64,000 nt of DNA. It comes from Lawsonella clevelandensis. Lineage in GTDB: Bacteria > Actinomycetota > Actinomycetes > Mycobacteriales > Mycobacteriaceae. The notes under the pieces are model-generated. The model made no database searches. It was not told the DNA's origin and worked only from the letters and a program-made list of their open reading frames with translations. The DNA is taken from positions 903,057-967,056 of the forward strand of contig NZ_CP009312.1 in the NCBI RefSeq assembly GCF_001293125.1, given 5' to 3'. The translations under genes and the position numbers were made by a program. Each line of letters begins with the position of its first letter. Positions within the stretch are counted from its first letter, which is position 1. This document shows, in pieces, positions 9,244-18,633 of the stretch.

Positions 9244-10230
9244 CTACTCCGGCTTAGCCTCGCGGAACTCATCACCCGCACGCTTCTCAGCCGCATCTGG
9301 CTGTGCAAACGGAGCAGTCTCATGCGGAGCCGGAGCCGGACGACCCTGCCCAAACTGGGACTCAGGGCCCTGCGGACCCACTGCCTCCGCACCACTCGGA
9401 CGGCCATAGGGTGCGCCTATGGGGCCACCCGCCATCGGCGGCATCGGCTGACCATACGGAGCACCAAAGGGAGCACCAGGTCCAGGCTGACCAGGCTGAC
9501 CGAACGGGGCACCCGGGCCAGGCTGACCATACGGAGCACCATACGGAGCACCATACGGAGCACCATAGGGGGCACCATACGGAGCACCCGGGCCAGATTG
9601 ACCAGGCTGACCAGGCTGACCGTAGGGAGCACCATAGGGGGCACCATACGGAGCACCCGGGCCGGGCTGACCGTAGGGAGCACCAAACGGAGGCTGCGAC
9701 TGCTGACGGGCAGCGCGCTTTGCCTTCATAGCACCCATGGCGGACTTCATCTCGGAGAAATCAACAGCCTCGCCACGCCAATAGACAGCCAGTGGACCAA
9801 CCCACTCCAAGGCAAGCACCACAAACAAGAAAATCGTAGTGACAGAGTAGAACGCCGGTACCACATACACCGCCGCCCCAATGGAGATGACGGTCGCCAT
9901 GAGCAGCAGAACAGAACTGAGAATACGGTCCTGCGCCGCACCACGGCGCAGGTAAGCAGTGGAGTAAATGGCGAACGGCAGAAGCAGCGCCAGCAGCACC
10001 ACGAAGGCAATGAACTTGCCGTTAATGTCTACACCCTGCTGGAGAGCATTGGACTCCTGAGCAGCCAGCGGACCCAGCTGGGCCAGCAGCACGCCGAACA
10101 CAAAGAGAACAACGATATGCCCGAAGCGGAAGGTCTCCAGCGCAATATTGGGGTGGAGACGATGGTCCGAACGCTTAACAGGTGCATCCTGCGGTGCATC
10201 TGGGAAGAAAGAATCCTGCGGGGAGGTCAT
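9244..10230 (-). CDS. Membrane protein with Gly-Ala-Pro-Tyr-Gly repeat tail
   Basis: The 328-residue protein starts at ATG 10230, which has AAAGGAG 8 nt upstream; the ATG 14 codons earlier has no ribosome site. The first half carries about four hydrophobic segments (for example VVLFVFGVLLAQLGPL and FIAFVVLLALLLPFAIY). The second half is a Pro/Gly-rich cytoplasmic or surface tail of GAPYG, GQPG and GAPFG units, ending in a charged stretch (AEKRAGDEFREAKPE). I do not recognise a named family. Pro/Gly-rich tails on small multi-TM proteins are frequent in Mycobacteriales. It sits alone between the NRPS and serS. Its upstream gap contains the serS terminator, so it probably has its own promoter. 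Confidence 0.8.
   Translation of the reverse strand: MTSPQDSFFPDAPQDAPVKRSDHRLHPNIALETFRFGHIVVLFVFGVLLAQLGPLAAQESNALQQGVDINGKFIAFVVLLALLLPFAIYSTAYLRRGAAQDRILSSVLLLMATVISIGAAVYVVPAFYSVTTIFLFVVLALEWVGPLAVYWRGEAVDFSEMKSAMGAMKAKRAARQQSQPPFGAPYGQPGPGAPYGAPYGAPYGQPGQPGQSGPGAPYGAPYGAPYGAPYGAPYGQPGPGAPFGQPGQPGPGAPFGAPYGQPMPPMAGGPIGAPYGRPSGAEAVGPQGPESQFGQGRPAPAPHETAPFAQPDAAEKRAGDEFREAKPE
9447..9693 (-). repeat. 12-bp tandem repeats coding GAPY units
   Basis: A run of 12-bp units (plus strand: ggagcaccatac and close variants) alternates with gaccaggct/gaccgaacg units. Five near-identical copies lie back to back around 9530-9590. Copies differ by one or two bases, so the array looks like replication-slippage expansion inside the membrane-protein gene. 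Confidence 0.8.
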
Positions 10231-10338
10231 GTAGTCAACTCCTTTGATAGGCCGCCACCGAACTAGCGGCACCGTATCCTTCCATCATTCCAAGAAAGCT
10301 GGCAATGAGCACCCCTAACCACAATAATCTCGAAACGC

Positions 10339-10384
10339 CCTCACCTACGTGGTGAGCTATACCAGGCCATCCACGTAGGTGAGG
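10339..10384 (-). terminator. serS terminator hairpin
   Basis: A 14-bp perfect inverted repeat (10339-10352 with 10371-10384, CCTCACCTACGTGG) with an 18-nt loop lies 53 nt past the serS stop. There is no T-run. Confidence 0.7.
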
Positions 10385-10436
10385 AACAACGAGAGTAAAA
10401 ACGGGTTAACGAAAAACGCGTTACCGAGACAACAGG

Positions 10437-11705
10437 TTAGCGGGGTTCGATAATCTCGAGGCCAATGTAGGGGCGCAGCGCCTCCGGCACCACAATGGCC
10501 CCATCCTCCTGCTGATGATTCTCCATAATGGCCACCAGCCAGCGCGTCGTCGCCAAAGTGCCATTGAGGGTAGCAGCAACCTGGGGCTTACCATTCTCAT
10601 CGCGGTAACGCACATTCAGGCGGCGAGCCTGGAAGGTCGTGCAGTTCGACGTGGAGGTCAACTCGCGGTAGCAGTTCTGGCTAGGCACCCAGCCCTCACA
10701 GTCGAACTTACGGGCCGCGGACATACCCAAGTCCCCACCGGCAATATCAATAACCCGGTACGGTACCTCGACCAAGCCCAGCATTTCACGCTCCCAGCCC
10801 AGCAGACGCTGATGCTCCTCGTGCGCATCCTCCGGCCGGCAGTAGCTAAACATCTCCACCTTATTGAATTGGTGGACGCGAATAATGCCGCGGGTGTCCT
10901 TACCGTAGGAGCCGGCCTCACGGCGGAAGCAGCTGGAGTAGCCGGAGTAGCGCAGCGGACCCTCGGACAGATCAATGATCTCATCCTTGTGGTAGCCGGC
11001 CAGTGCTACCTCACTGGTCCCCACCAAGTACAGGTCATCCGTCCCCAGATGGTAGATCTCGTCGTCATGCTGCACGTTAAAGCCCGTGCCCTGCATGATC
11101 TCCGGGAGTACCAGCACAGGCGGAATCATCATGGTGAAGCCATGCTCCACCGCCTTCTTTACCGCCAACTGGGTGAGCGCCATCTCCAGCAGCGCACCCG
11201 CACCCTTCAAGAAGTAGAAGCGGGAGCCAGACACCTTCACGCCACGCTGCATGTCCAGGATGTCGCACATCTCGGCCAGCTCCAAGTGGTCGCGTACCGG
11301 GAAGGAAAACTCGGGAACCGTGCCCACTTCCTCCAGCACCACGAAGTCATCCTCGCCGCCAGCCGGGGCACCGTCCTCCACCATATTGGGAAGCAGGCGC
11401 TGCAGCTCCTCCACCTTAGCTTCGGCCTCGCGCTGCGCTACCTCCGCCTCTTTCACCTTGGCGGCCAGCCCCTTCGCTTCCGCCAGCAGGGCGGGACGGT
11501 CCTCCTGAGAGGATGCGCCGATCTTCTTGCCGAAGGTCTTTTGCTCGTTGCGGAGGGCGTCCGCGGACTGGATAGCGGCACGCCGCGATTCGTCAGCTAC
11601 CAACAGATCGTCCACCAGCGCAGGGTTCTCCCCACGGGTACGCTGCGAGGTGCGGACGGCATCAGGGTTTTCACGCAAGAATTTAAGATCGATCACGCTC
11701 CTCAT
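10437..11705 (-). CDS. serS: Seryl-tRNA synthetase
   Basis: Charges tRNA-Ser with serine in the cytoplasm. The 422 residues match the family's length. An N-terminal coiled-coil arm rich in Ala, Glu and Lys covers about 30-105. The class II core shows TSEVAL at 230-235, motif 2 ([14 protein letters not shown], 260-273) and motif 3 ([16 protein letters not shown], 381-396). Homologues I remember start with MIDLK, so translation may begin at the GTG at 11696 ([11 protein letters not shown]) instead of ATG 11705; neither has an ideal ribosome site. It is transcribed away from the divergent septum-formation gene, the neighbour it has in mycobacteria (Rv3834c/Rv3835 region). Confidence 0.97.
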   Translation of the reverse strand: MRSVIDLKFLRENPDAVRTSQRTRGENPALVDDLLVADESRRAAIQSADALRNEQKTFGKKIGASSQEDRPALLAEAKGLAAKVKEAEVAQREAEAKVEELQRLLPNMVEDGAPAGGEDDFVVLEEVGTVPEFSFPVRDHLELAEMCDILDMQRGVKVSGSRFYFLKGAGALLEMALTQLAVKKAVEHGFTMMIPPVLVLPEIMQGTGFNVQHDDEIYHLGTDDLYLVGTSEVALAGYHKDEIIDLSEGPLRYSGYSSCFRREAGSYGKDTRGIIRVHQFNKVEMFSYCRPEDAHEEHQRLLGWEREMLGLVEVPYRVIDIAGGDLGMSAARKFDCEGWVPSQNCYRELTSTSNCTTFQARRLNVRYRDENGKPQVAATLNGTLATTRWLVAIMENHQQEDGAIVVPEALRPYIGLEIIEPR

Positions 11706-11822
11706 ACTAGTACGTTTCCGCGCTTATCCCAGCTTGCTGGCGCGTACCCGGTACCCCACCCACCTGGCAGAAAAGCCCCCAACAACTACCCCTCGGCATG
11801 AAAAGCGTGCACAATGGGGGTA

Positions 11823-12989
11823 ATGGCACGCTCACACAAGAACGGCGCCCGCGCCGATAAGCACAAGAACCGGCAGCGCACCCGCAGCCCCAGGAAGCTG
11901 CTGTCCGCTGCCGAAACCGCTGGCATGTTCGCAGACCAGCAGGGTGACGGCACTGCCGCCCCCGCCCGCTGGAGCCGCCGCCGCTGGCTCATCACCGTAG
12001 CCGCCGTGGTAGTGGGCGCCATCCTCGTCGCCCTCCTCATCAACCTCACCGTGGACAAAACCACCAGACACCCCAACAAACTGTCTGTGGCGGGGGCTGT
12101 ACAGGCGGGCCCAGAATTCGCACATGCCAGCATGGGCTCCTGCCTCAACTGGAACGACAAAAACCCCGGTGACCAGATCAGCTCCCTGGAAGAAGTCCCC
12201 TGCGAGGACAACCACCGCTTTGAGGTGGCGGGCATCATCGACCTCACCATGTACCCCTCCCAGCGGTTCGGGGAAAACGCCGACCCGCTCAGCGCCGAAC
12301 AGGTGGAAAGCCTCCGCCTTGGGGTGTGCCGCCCCCTCGTCGACTCCTACCTGCCGCAAGGCCTCGACCCCGCCGGGCGGTTCCGCGTCGGCCTGCTCCA
12401 CCCCGACGTGGGCGCCTGGAAAAACGGCGACCGCACCCTGGTGTGTGGCATCGAGGCCACCAACACGGCCAGCCCCGAGTTCTCCGGCAAAGTGGGTAAA
12501 CAGGACCAGTCTGTCAGCTGGGCTAACGGCGCGTGCGTCTATGTGAACCCGGAGCGCCGCTACGACGTCCAGGAGGTGGACTGCCGCAACCCGCACATGA
12601 TGGAGATTGTGGGCACCGTGGATCTCGCCGCCACGTTCGGCGACCGCCTGCCCAGCAAGAAGGCCCAAAACGCGTATTCGGAGAAACAGTGCGTAGCGCT
12701 GGCGACCAGCTACATGGGTGGCCCCAACCAGCTACGCAATACGACGTTGACGGTGTTGTGGTCCCGTGTATCCCTCGCTGGCTGGAATGCTGGGTCTCGC
12801 AAGGTGACGTGTTCCCTGGCGAAGTCGGGGAAGAATGGGTTCGCTACCCTGGAAGGTTCCGCGAAGGGCGCCTTCACTATTGATGGGAATAAACCACGGA
12901 AGCCCAGCAAGCTGCCACCGCGTGGTAACCAGCAGCTGCCCGATATGAGCAATGACCCGTTGCTCGAGAACTCTGTCCCCGGTCTCTAA
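11823..12989 (+). CDS. Septum-formation family membrane protein (Rv3835-like)
   Basis: 388 residues from ATG 11823 (an in-frame ATG at 11814 is less likely). A basic cytoplasmic N-terminus of about 55 residues is followed by one TM helix (WLITVAAVVVGAILVALLI) and a large extracytoplasmic domain with about eight cysteines. It contains two similar halves with matching spacing (SCLNWNDKNPGDQ...VPCEDNHRFEVAGIIDL and GACVYVNPERRYDVQEVDCRNPHMMEIVGTVDL), the layout of the septum-formation domain family. The tail is Pro/Asn-rich. A weak -10 (CACAAT, 11810-11815) lies 7 nt before the ATG, so the mRNA may be leaderless. It is divergent from serS. Exact function unknown; envelope location is inferred. 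Confidence 0.8.
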   Translation: MARSHKNGARADKHKNRQRTRSPRKLLSAAETAGMFADQQGDGTAAPARWSRRRWLITVAAVVVGAILVALLINLTVDKTTRHPNKLSVAGAVQAGPEFAHASMGSCLNWNDKNPGDQISSLEEVPCEDNHRFEVAGIIDLTMYPSQRFGENADPLSAEQVESLRLGVCRPLVDSYLPQGLDPAGRFRVGLLHPDVGAWKNGDRTLVCGIEATNTASPEFSGKVGKQDQSVSWANGACVYVNPERRYDVQEVDCRNPHMMEIVGTVDLAATFGDRLPSKKAQNAYSEKQCVALATSYMGGPNQLRNTTLTVLWSRVSLAGWNAGSRKVTCSLAKSGKNGFATLEGSAKGAFTIDGNKPRKPSKLPPRGNQQLPDMSNDPLLENSVPGL

Positions 12990-13108
12990 GCAGCGTCCTC
13001 GGCACCCTTCTCGGCCCGCTCCCCTCTGGGTATGCCCGCTCAGTCAGCTTCGGTGCTCATCGCACGCGGCCTCCTCAGCAGCCCTGATGTGCAGACGGCA
13101 CGCTTGCT

Positions 13109-14107
13109 CTAGCGGGCGTTATCGAAGGTAGGGTTGACGCCCGGCGTGTTGTTCGCTTTCCCCAAGGCCGCGGACTGGAGCGGATCGTGGTAGTCGGGGT
13201 CGTCGTATTCCTCCGGCACGGTGCACACAAAGGGTGGCTCGTCGTCGCCCCAGCTCAGCACCTGCCACTCCCACCGCAGCATGTCGTCCCAGGATGGGGC
13301 GGCACCATCATCGTCTCCACTAGTAGGCATATCCGTGGTGCGGCGCGCTGGGACCAACTCGACCGTTTGTGTGTTGGTGAGGAAGTTCCAGTAGGCGTAG
13401 CGCTTGTCCACGTCTGGTACCAGCATGGTAGTAAAGATGCGGATGACGGCACCATGGCTCACTAGCAGCACATTTTTCGGGCTCCAACTGGGGGCATTAG
13501 CGTCTTCCACTGCGTCAGCGTTCTCCACTGTTGCTGTGGCCTCGGCTGTGAAACCAGCTTTGATCTCAGTTTTTGCTCCGGTTTCGCGGCCTGCCCCAAT
13601 CCCAGCCCCGGCCCGATGGAGCTGCGGGAGCGCAAACTCACGGTAGAGACCCAACGCTGTCGGGGCGTAGCGGGCGAAAATCTGGCGGGCGGACTCCCCC
13701 AACGGGCCCGGCGTGGCAGTGTCCACGTCCCCCTGCAGCCAGCTGTAGTAGGTGCGCAGCCACTGCTTCATAATGTTCGGGTTGTCCTTGATGGTGGCGT
13801 TCTCCCAGTCCCCCACCTGCGTCTCGAAGATGCCGGGCACAATCCGCAGCTCCGGAAACTCTTCATCCGACAGGTTCGGGTTGGCCTCATGCATGCCCTG
13901 GAGAACCAGCCGGCCGGTTTGGCGAGCCCGCAGCGCCTCCGAGGTGGCCACCACTGCCAGACTGCGGGGGTCGGTGGCGCGCCCCCACTCTAGTGCCTGC
14001 TGCATACCCGCGGGGGTCAGGGAGGTGCCGGGGAGGTCGGTGTCGAGGATGCCCTGGACATTCGCTTCGGTTTGGCCGTGGCGGAGCAACACTAGGTGGG
14101 GGATCAT
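13109..14107 (-). CDS. Histidine phosphatase (phosphoglycerate-mutase-like)
   Basis: 332 residues. The phosphohistidine motif [10 protein letters not shown] lies at 7-16 and the second catalytic His in [10 protein letters not shown] near 218, so this is an active branch-1 histidine phosphatase. A low-complexity insertion rich in Ala, Thr and Glu (about 165-205) separates the two halves and is unusual for the family. The substrate is not predictable from sequence: annotated relatives include phosphoglycerate mutases and small-molecule phosphatases. It is the last gene of a probable operon with pheA (42-nt gap) and the membrane protein at 15103-16011, matching the Rv3838c-Rv3837c order. Confidence 0.9.
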
Positions 14108-14149
14108 AAACTTTCCTTGCTTCGGGGCGGTTGTGGGGGCGAATGACAG

Positions 14150-15073
14150 TTAGGCGTTGTCGCCGCGGCGCAACTGCTCTACCCACTCCAGAGAGGGCTG
14201 GAAGTCTGGGGGCATCGAGCCACCATCCCGGTAGGCGGGCCAGGAACCCAGGTAGCGGACCCATTCGGCGCGCCGGTAGAGGGCCTGCAGGGTTTCCGCC
14301 ACGGCAGCATCATCGATGTGGCCGACGCAATCAATGTAGAAGTTATAGGTGCCAAACTTTTCGCGGGTAGGGCGGGACTCGATGCGGGACAGATCCACAC
14401 CGCGTAAACCAAACTCGTTCATGGCATTGACCAGTGTGCCTGGCTTGTTGGGAAGGCGGAACACCACGGAAGTGCGGTCTGCGCCGGTACGCGGGGTGGG
14501 GGCGGCCGGCTTCCCCACCAGAATGAACCGGGTGTAGGCGCCCTGCACATCGGCGATGCCGGCAGCCAGACTGACCAGACCCAGGATTTCCCCGGCACGG
14601 GCGGGGGCGACGGCGGCGTCAAGGCGTCCCCGTACGACATCTTCGGCGGCGGCGGCCGTGGAGTTGGTGATGACAGTGCCCACACCTGGTAGGTAGTGTT
14701 CCGACCACTGGCGTACTTGTGCGAGGGCCACCGGGTGGGATCCGACGGTGTGAATGTCGTGAAGCTCCGTACCCTCCCTTACCAGAAGGGAAAACACCAC
14801 GGGCACTTCGGTTTCTGCAAAAATCTGGAGGCGGTCTCCACGGGCTAGACTATCCAGAGTGGTGGTGACGGGCCCATCAACAAAGTTTTCGGTGGGTACC
14901 AGGGCAAAGTCGGCGGCACCATCCCGCACCATCTGTAGTGCTTCCTGCGGAGTAGCTGCCGGGATTGCCTGCTCGACCTCCTGCAGGACGGGTAGTGGCT
15001 TATCGGCAATAATTTGTCGCAGCGCTGCCTCGCTGAACGTGCCGACAGGGCCGAGGAATGAAATGCTGGTCAC
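14150..15073 (-). CDS. pheA: Prephenate dehydratase
   Basis: Converts prephenate to phenylpyruvate in phenylalanine synthesis. 307 residues, the usual length for the monofunctional actinobacterial enzyme. The N-terminal catalytic domain (1 to about 185) starts FLGPVGTFSEAAL and contains the YTRF signature of the active site. The C-terminal ACT domain (about 200-275) has KPGTLVNAMNEFGLRGVDL and ESRPTREKFGTYNF, whose ESRP motif binds phenylalanine for feedback control in the family. It lies in the middle of a three-gene unit on the minus strand. Confidence 0.96.
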   Translation of the reverse strand: MTSISFLGPVGTFSEAALRQIIADKPLPVLQEVEQAIPAATPQEALQMVRDGAADFALVPTENFVDGPVTTTLDSLARGDRLQIFAETEVPVVFSLLVREGTELHDIHTVGSHPVALAQVRQWSEHYLPGVGTVITNSTAAAAEDVVRGRLDAAVAPARAGEILGLVSLAAGIADVQGAYTRFILVGKPAAPTPRTGADRTSVVFRLPNKPGTLVNAMNEFGLRGVDLSRIESRPTREKFGTYNFYIDCVGHIDDAAVAETLQALYRRAEWVRYLGSWPAYRDGGSMPPDFQPSLEWVEQLRRGDNA

Positions 15074-15102
15074 GTTCCCAGCTTACCCAACAGTTCTGCC
15101 CG

Positions 15103-16011
15103 CTAGGCGTCGATAGAGGCTTCTCCGCACACCAGAATAAATTCGCCACGTTCCGCATGCCAGCACACCAGGCCAATGACGGACTCACGGATGGTTCGCA
15201 TTTGTGCGGCTTCACTTGCCCGGGAATCCAGGTTCATTGCCCCCGATACCAGTGCGCATGCTAGCGGATACTTCGGGTTGTAGGTGGAGAGCATGCGGCT
15301 CAGATCCTTGCGGTTTTTCACCATTGCACAGTGCAGATGGACACCCCCGTTAATGAAGTAGGGTAGGCCCGAGCCCTTCGCCAGGTGGTCGCTCATCATC
15401 ACTGTTTGGGCGGGGAAGTGGCCCGACAGGTAGCCGAAGAGTTCCCCACGGGTGGGGATGAGGAGGGCGATAGGCAGGGTGGACTCTGACATCTCGTCTA
15501 CGTCGAGCCAGGTGCATCCTTCGTCGAAGGAGCTGCGGAGGTTCTTGTCAAGGGTGGTACGGGCAACCTGAATGATGCGGGTGCCGTCCACCACAACTCC
15601 GCCTATTTCGGCGGCATCGGCCACCGCTTGCGCCACTGTACGCTCCGCAGGGCCTGTGACGATGGTCACATCTTTGTCGTCATCTGAGGTCACCTCTGAC
15701 TCCACAACCCCCTGCACCGCAGCACCGCCGTCACCCCCCACAGCAACAGCCTCCTGCACCGCCCGCACCTTCCGACGATGCGACAACACTCCATACACAA
15801 ACAGCAAAAGCCCTGCAACAACAAGGAAAATACCGTACAACACGTTACGAATCGTGGTGCCATCCGCAGAATGGCCCCCGAACGGCAACAACTTCGGAAC
15901 AGCGAGCATCGCCACACCGAGACCGAAAAGCACCACTCCCACAAGGGACAAGAGAACGGTACGAACACTCACTTTGACAGCATTACCTGGATGATCGTTA
16001 TGCGTGGGCAC
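15103..16011 (-). CDS. Two-TM membrane protein of unknown function
   Basis: The open frame extends to 16248, but that would overlap the divergent LCP gene. The likely start is GTG 16011 (302 residues), with AAAGGTAGAG upstream. Two TM helices (VLLSLVGVVLFGLGVAMLAVP and VLYGIFLVVAGLLLFVYGVL) precede an acidic linker and a soluble domain of about 190 residues containing WLDVDEMSEST, FINGGVHLHCAMV and a C-terminal LVCWHAERGEFILVCGE strand pair. I do not recognise the domain. It ends 29 nt before pheA starts, so it probably leads the pheA operon. Its promoter must lie within or next to the LCP start, only 35 bp away. Confidence 0.75.
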   Translation of the reverse strand: MPTHNDHPGNAVKVSVRTVLLSLVGVVLFGLGVAMLAVPKLLPFGGHSADGTTIRNVLYGIFLVVAGLLLFVYGVLSHRRKVRAVQEAVAVGGDGGAAVQGVVESEVTSDDDKDVTIVTGPAERTVAQAVADAAEIGGVVVDGTRIIQVARTTLDKNLRSSFDEGCTWLDVDEMSESTLPIALLIPTRGELFGYLSGHFPAQTVMMSDHLAKGSGLPYFINGGVHLHCAMVKNRKDLSRMLSTYNPKYPLACALVSGAMNLDSRASEAAQMRTIRESVIGLVCWHAERGEFILVCGEASIDA

Positions 16012-16032
16012 GTGAAAAACTCTACCTTTCGC

Positions 16033-16038
16033 TAATCT
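16033..16038 (+). promoter_or_regulatory. -10 element of a probable leaderless LCP transcript
   Basis: TAATCT (TANNNT type) ends 7 nt before ATG 16046, which places the transcription start at or next to the A of the ATG. The AAGG just before the ATG is too close to serve as a ribosome site. Confidence 0.5.
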
Positions 16039-16045
16039 ATAAGGC

Positions 16046-17437
16046 ATGGATGCCACTCCCAAGGGTCGGTCTTCCCGCCGATCTCGCCGGGGTAAGAAAA
16101 ACGCCTCGGAGAACACGTACGCAGCGCCGCAGCAACCCGAATACTGGGACGCCGCTGCTGGACGGTGGGTGAACCACGCCCCGAAGCCCAAAAACAGTCG
16201 CCCCAGCGGCCCTGCCCAACGCCGCGCCCGGCGCATTAACCCCACCAAAGCTGCCGACGCCCAGCCCTACCAAGGCCCGCGCCCAGACGCCGACTGGCGA
16301 CCCTCCACCGCGGACGACTCCATCGGCGCCGCCTACCGCAGCAACTTCAACGTCACCCCCAGCACCCCTACCGGCGACCCCTACCCACCCGGCAGCCCCT
16401 ACGTCGCTGGCGGCTACCCACCCTACGGACCCGTCCCCCCCTACGACACTGACGACAATGCCGAAGCAGGGCGGCCCGGCATCCTCACCACTCTCCGAAA
16501 AATCGGCAAGACCGTCAAGTGGATCCTCATCGCCCTCATCATCCTCGCCCTCGGCAGCGGAACCGCCGGAGCCATCACGTTCAGCACTAACGTCACCCGC
16601 ATCGACGCACTCAGCGAACACATGATCGGCCGCACCAGCGGCATCAACTGGCTACTCGTCGGCTCCGACTCCCGTGCCGGCCTGTCCACCAGCAAACAGA
16701 AGAAGCTCGACACTGGCGGCGACCTGGGCTCGCAACGCACCGACACCATCATGCTCATGCACATCCCCTACGGTGGTGGGCAGCGCATACTGGTGTCTAT
16801 CCCGCGCGACTCCTACGTCAACATCCCCGGCTACGGCATGGGTAAGATCAACTCCTCCTTCGCCCTCGGCGGGCCGCAACTGCTGGTGAAAACCATCGAG
16901 CAGGCTGCTGGCGTACACATAAACCACTACATGGAGATCGGCCTCGGCGGCTTTGCCGACATGACCGACGCCATTGAAGGTGTGAAAATCTGCCCCAAGT
17001 ACCCCATCAACGACCCCTACGCCGGCCTCTACATTAAAGCCGGCTGCCAGGTAGCCGATGGCAAGGTGGCCCTGGGCTACGTCCGTTCCCGCCAAACCCC
17101 GCGCGGCGACCTGGACCGCGTCACCCACCAACGGGAATTCCTGGAGAGCTTCGTCAAGAAGGCCGCCGGCCCTGCCACCATACTCAACCCCTTCGACTTC
17201 TACCCCCTGATGAAGGCGGCCGGTAGCTCCCTCACTATCGACAAAAAGACCTACGTCATCAACCTGGCATGGCTACTCTTCAACCTGTTCCGCGACCACA
17301 TCATGACCACCATCCCCATCGGTGACATGGTGACGAACGAGGCAGGCGCCGTGGTGCTATGGAACGACGACACCACCCAATTCTGGGGACACATCGCCCA
17401 GGGCACCGATATTCCCGACTTTCTCTTGAGCAATTAG
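16046..17437 (+). CDS. LytR-CpsA-Psr (LCP) family phosphotransferase
   Basis: 463 residues. A disordered basic, Pro-rich N-terminus of about 150 residues is followed by one TM helix (WILIALIILALGSGTAGAITF) and the LCP domain. Domain landmarks are LLVGSDSR, QRTDTIMLMHIP, SIPRDSYVNIPGYGMGKIN, YMEIGLGGFADMTDAIEGV and the basic R-S-R-Q-T-P-R-G-D-L-D-R segment; these Arg/Asp residues bind the polyprenyl-pyrophosphate substrate in characterised members. In Mycobacteriales, LCP enzymes join arabinogalactan to peptidoglycan. The neighbouring pheA block fits the Rv3840/cg3210-type locus. It is divergent from the 15103-16011 gene. Confidence 0.92.
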   Translation: MDATPKGRSSRRSRRGKKNASENTYAAPQQPEYWDAAAGRWVNHAPKPKNSRPSGPAQRRARRINPTKAADAQPYQGPRPDADWRPSTADDSIGAAYRSNFNVTPSTPTGDPYPPGSPYVAGGYPPYGPVPPYDTDDNAEAGRPGILTTLRKIGKTVKWILIALIILALGSGTAGAITFSTNVTRIDALSEHMIGRTSGINWLLVGSDSRAGLSTSKQKKLDTGGDLGSQRTDTIMLMHIPYGGGQRILVSIPRDSYVNIPGYGMGKINSSFALGGPQLLVKTIEQAAGVHINHYMEIGLGGFADMTDAIEGVKICPKYPINDPYAGLYIKAGCQVADGKVALGYVRSRQTPRGDLDRVTHQREFLESFVKKAAGPATILNPFDFYPLMKAAGSSLTIDKKTYVINLAWLLFNLFRDHIMTTIPIGDMVTNEAGAVVLWNDDTTQFWGHIAQGTDIPDFLLSN

Positions 17438-17476
17438 CGAAGCAGCTGAAGTAGGCACCGCTTACTGAGCAACGAG

Positions 17477-17521
17477 CACGCACCGCCCCGCTGGACCGTG
17501 TGGTCTGCGGGGCGGTGCGTG
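17477..17521. terminator. Bidirectional terminator between convergent genes
   Basis: A 15-bp perfect stem (17477-17491 with 17507-17521, CACGCACCGCCCCGC) and a 15-nt loop separate the convergent LCP and DUF5926 genes. Confidence 0.8.
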
Positions 17522-17557
17522 TTAAGGAGTGAGATGCATGTGGAAGGGGGATTACAC

Positions 17558-18463
17558 CTAGCGGATGGTGACTTGGCGAGAGTTGAGGAGGTTGCGAGAG
17601 TTGCGTTCTGCGGCGGTGAGAGGGTCGGTGGCGGCGAGCGCTTTCTCCATGGTGTCACCAAGGGTATCGAGGGCGGCCTGCCAGTGGTCAGCAGGTTGGG
17701 TGCGGTCGACATCGAAGACGGGGACGAGGAGACCATAGGCGCGGAACATACCGGCGTAGCGGGATCCTTCACCAAGAGTGAGTTGGTGGGCGGCGTGGAG
17801 ACGGGCAAGGGCGGTGAACATGTCGTCTTCGTTTTCGGGGCGAACCCAGCGCACGTGGCCTTTTTCGCGGGTATCGACCCACCAGGCGGCACCGGTGGCG
17901 GTGTCGAGGCGGCGGGAGATCATCATGGTGTCGTTGGCGGCGCGGATGCTCTGTGCAGTTTGTGGGTCGAGGGTGCTGGTGTCGGGTACCCACCAGTTGA
18001 AGTCGTCGTAGACGTCGATCTGGGGGTGGAGATCGGCAGGCAGGTAGGTGCCAAGGGAAGGGGTGGTGTCGGTGCCGCCGGCGGTGCGGAGGACGTCGCC
18101 GGGTTGCGCCTGAAGGACCCATTGGATGGCGGCGGCGATGTCGCTGGCGGGGTAGTTGGAGGGTTGGGCAGATTGGACACCTACCATGCGGAGCCCGCCG
18201 AATTGTTCTTCGAGGCGGTGAGCGGCGACGGCGCCGGGGAGGATGGTGCAGATGCGGACAGTTTCACCGTCGATGGTGATGTCGAAGGCGGCTGAAGCGA
18301 CGAACTCCCGCATGGCGATGAGGTCGCACTCAACTCCGGTGGTGTGGAAGGGGCGCGGATCGACGGCGAGGGCGGCGCGGGCGGCGGCGCGGGCGGCGAG
18401 TTTGGCCTGGCGGCGACTCATTCCAGCGGGCAGATCGGCGGTGTTCTTGTTCTTCTTAGCCAT
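17558..18463 (-). CDS. DUF5926 family protein
   Basis: 301 residues. The N-terminus (MAKKNKN, then SRRQAKLAARAAARAALAVDPRPF) and the following ECDLIAMREFVASA match the actinobacterial DUF5926 family as I remember it; these are often misnamed SecA-like. No catalytic motif or membrane segment is visible. The middle contains DDFNWWVPDTSTLD and HVRWVRPENEDDMFTALARLHAA. Function unknown and probably cytosolic. Starts at ATG 18463, divergent from the hydrolase at 18634. Confidence 0.8.
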   Translation of the reverse strand: MAKKNKNTADLPAGMSRRQAKLAARAAARAALAVDPRPFHTTGVECDLIAMREFVASAAFDITIDGETVRICTILPGAVAAHRLEEQFGGLRMVGVQSAQPSNYPASDIAAAIQWVLQAQPGDVLRTAGGTDTTPSLGTYLPADLHPQIDVYDDFNWWVPDTSTLDPQTAQSIRAANDTMMISRRLDTATGAAWWVDTREKGHVRWVRPENEDDMFTALARLHAAHQLTLGEGSRYAGMFRAYGLLVPVFDVDRTQPADHWQAALDTLGDTMEKALAATDPLTAAERNSRNLLNSRQVTIR

Positions 18464-18633
18464 GTTCCTTAACTTACTGGGTGGTGACGGCAGTTGTCAT
18501 GGTGTGGGGTGGCATTTGGGCGGTGGTTCGGGGTGGGATGGTGTAACGATTTGCTACTTCCTCCCCATAAGAAGAATGGGTAGGATTCCTGTAGGAGATT
18601 TGACCTGCCTGTGTGAGAAAGGGAGCACTACCT

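Noticed and set aside
15160..15400. CRISPR or tRNA genes anywhere in the window
   Set aside because: No regularly spaced identical repeats and no cloverleaf with GTTCRANNC found on either strand; the 12-, 16-, 18- and 25-bp repeats seen are too few or are coding.
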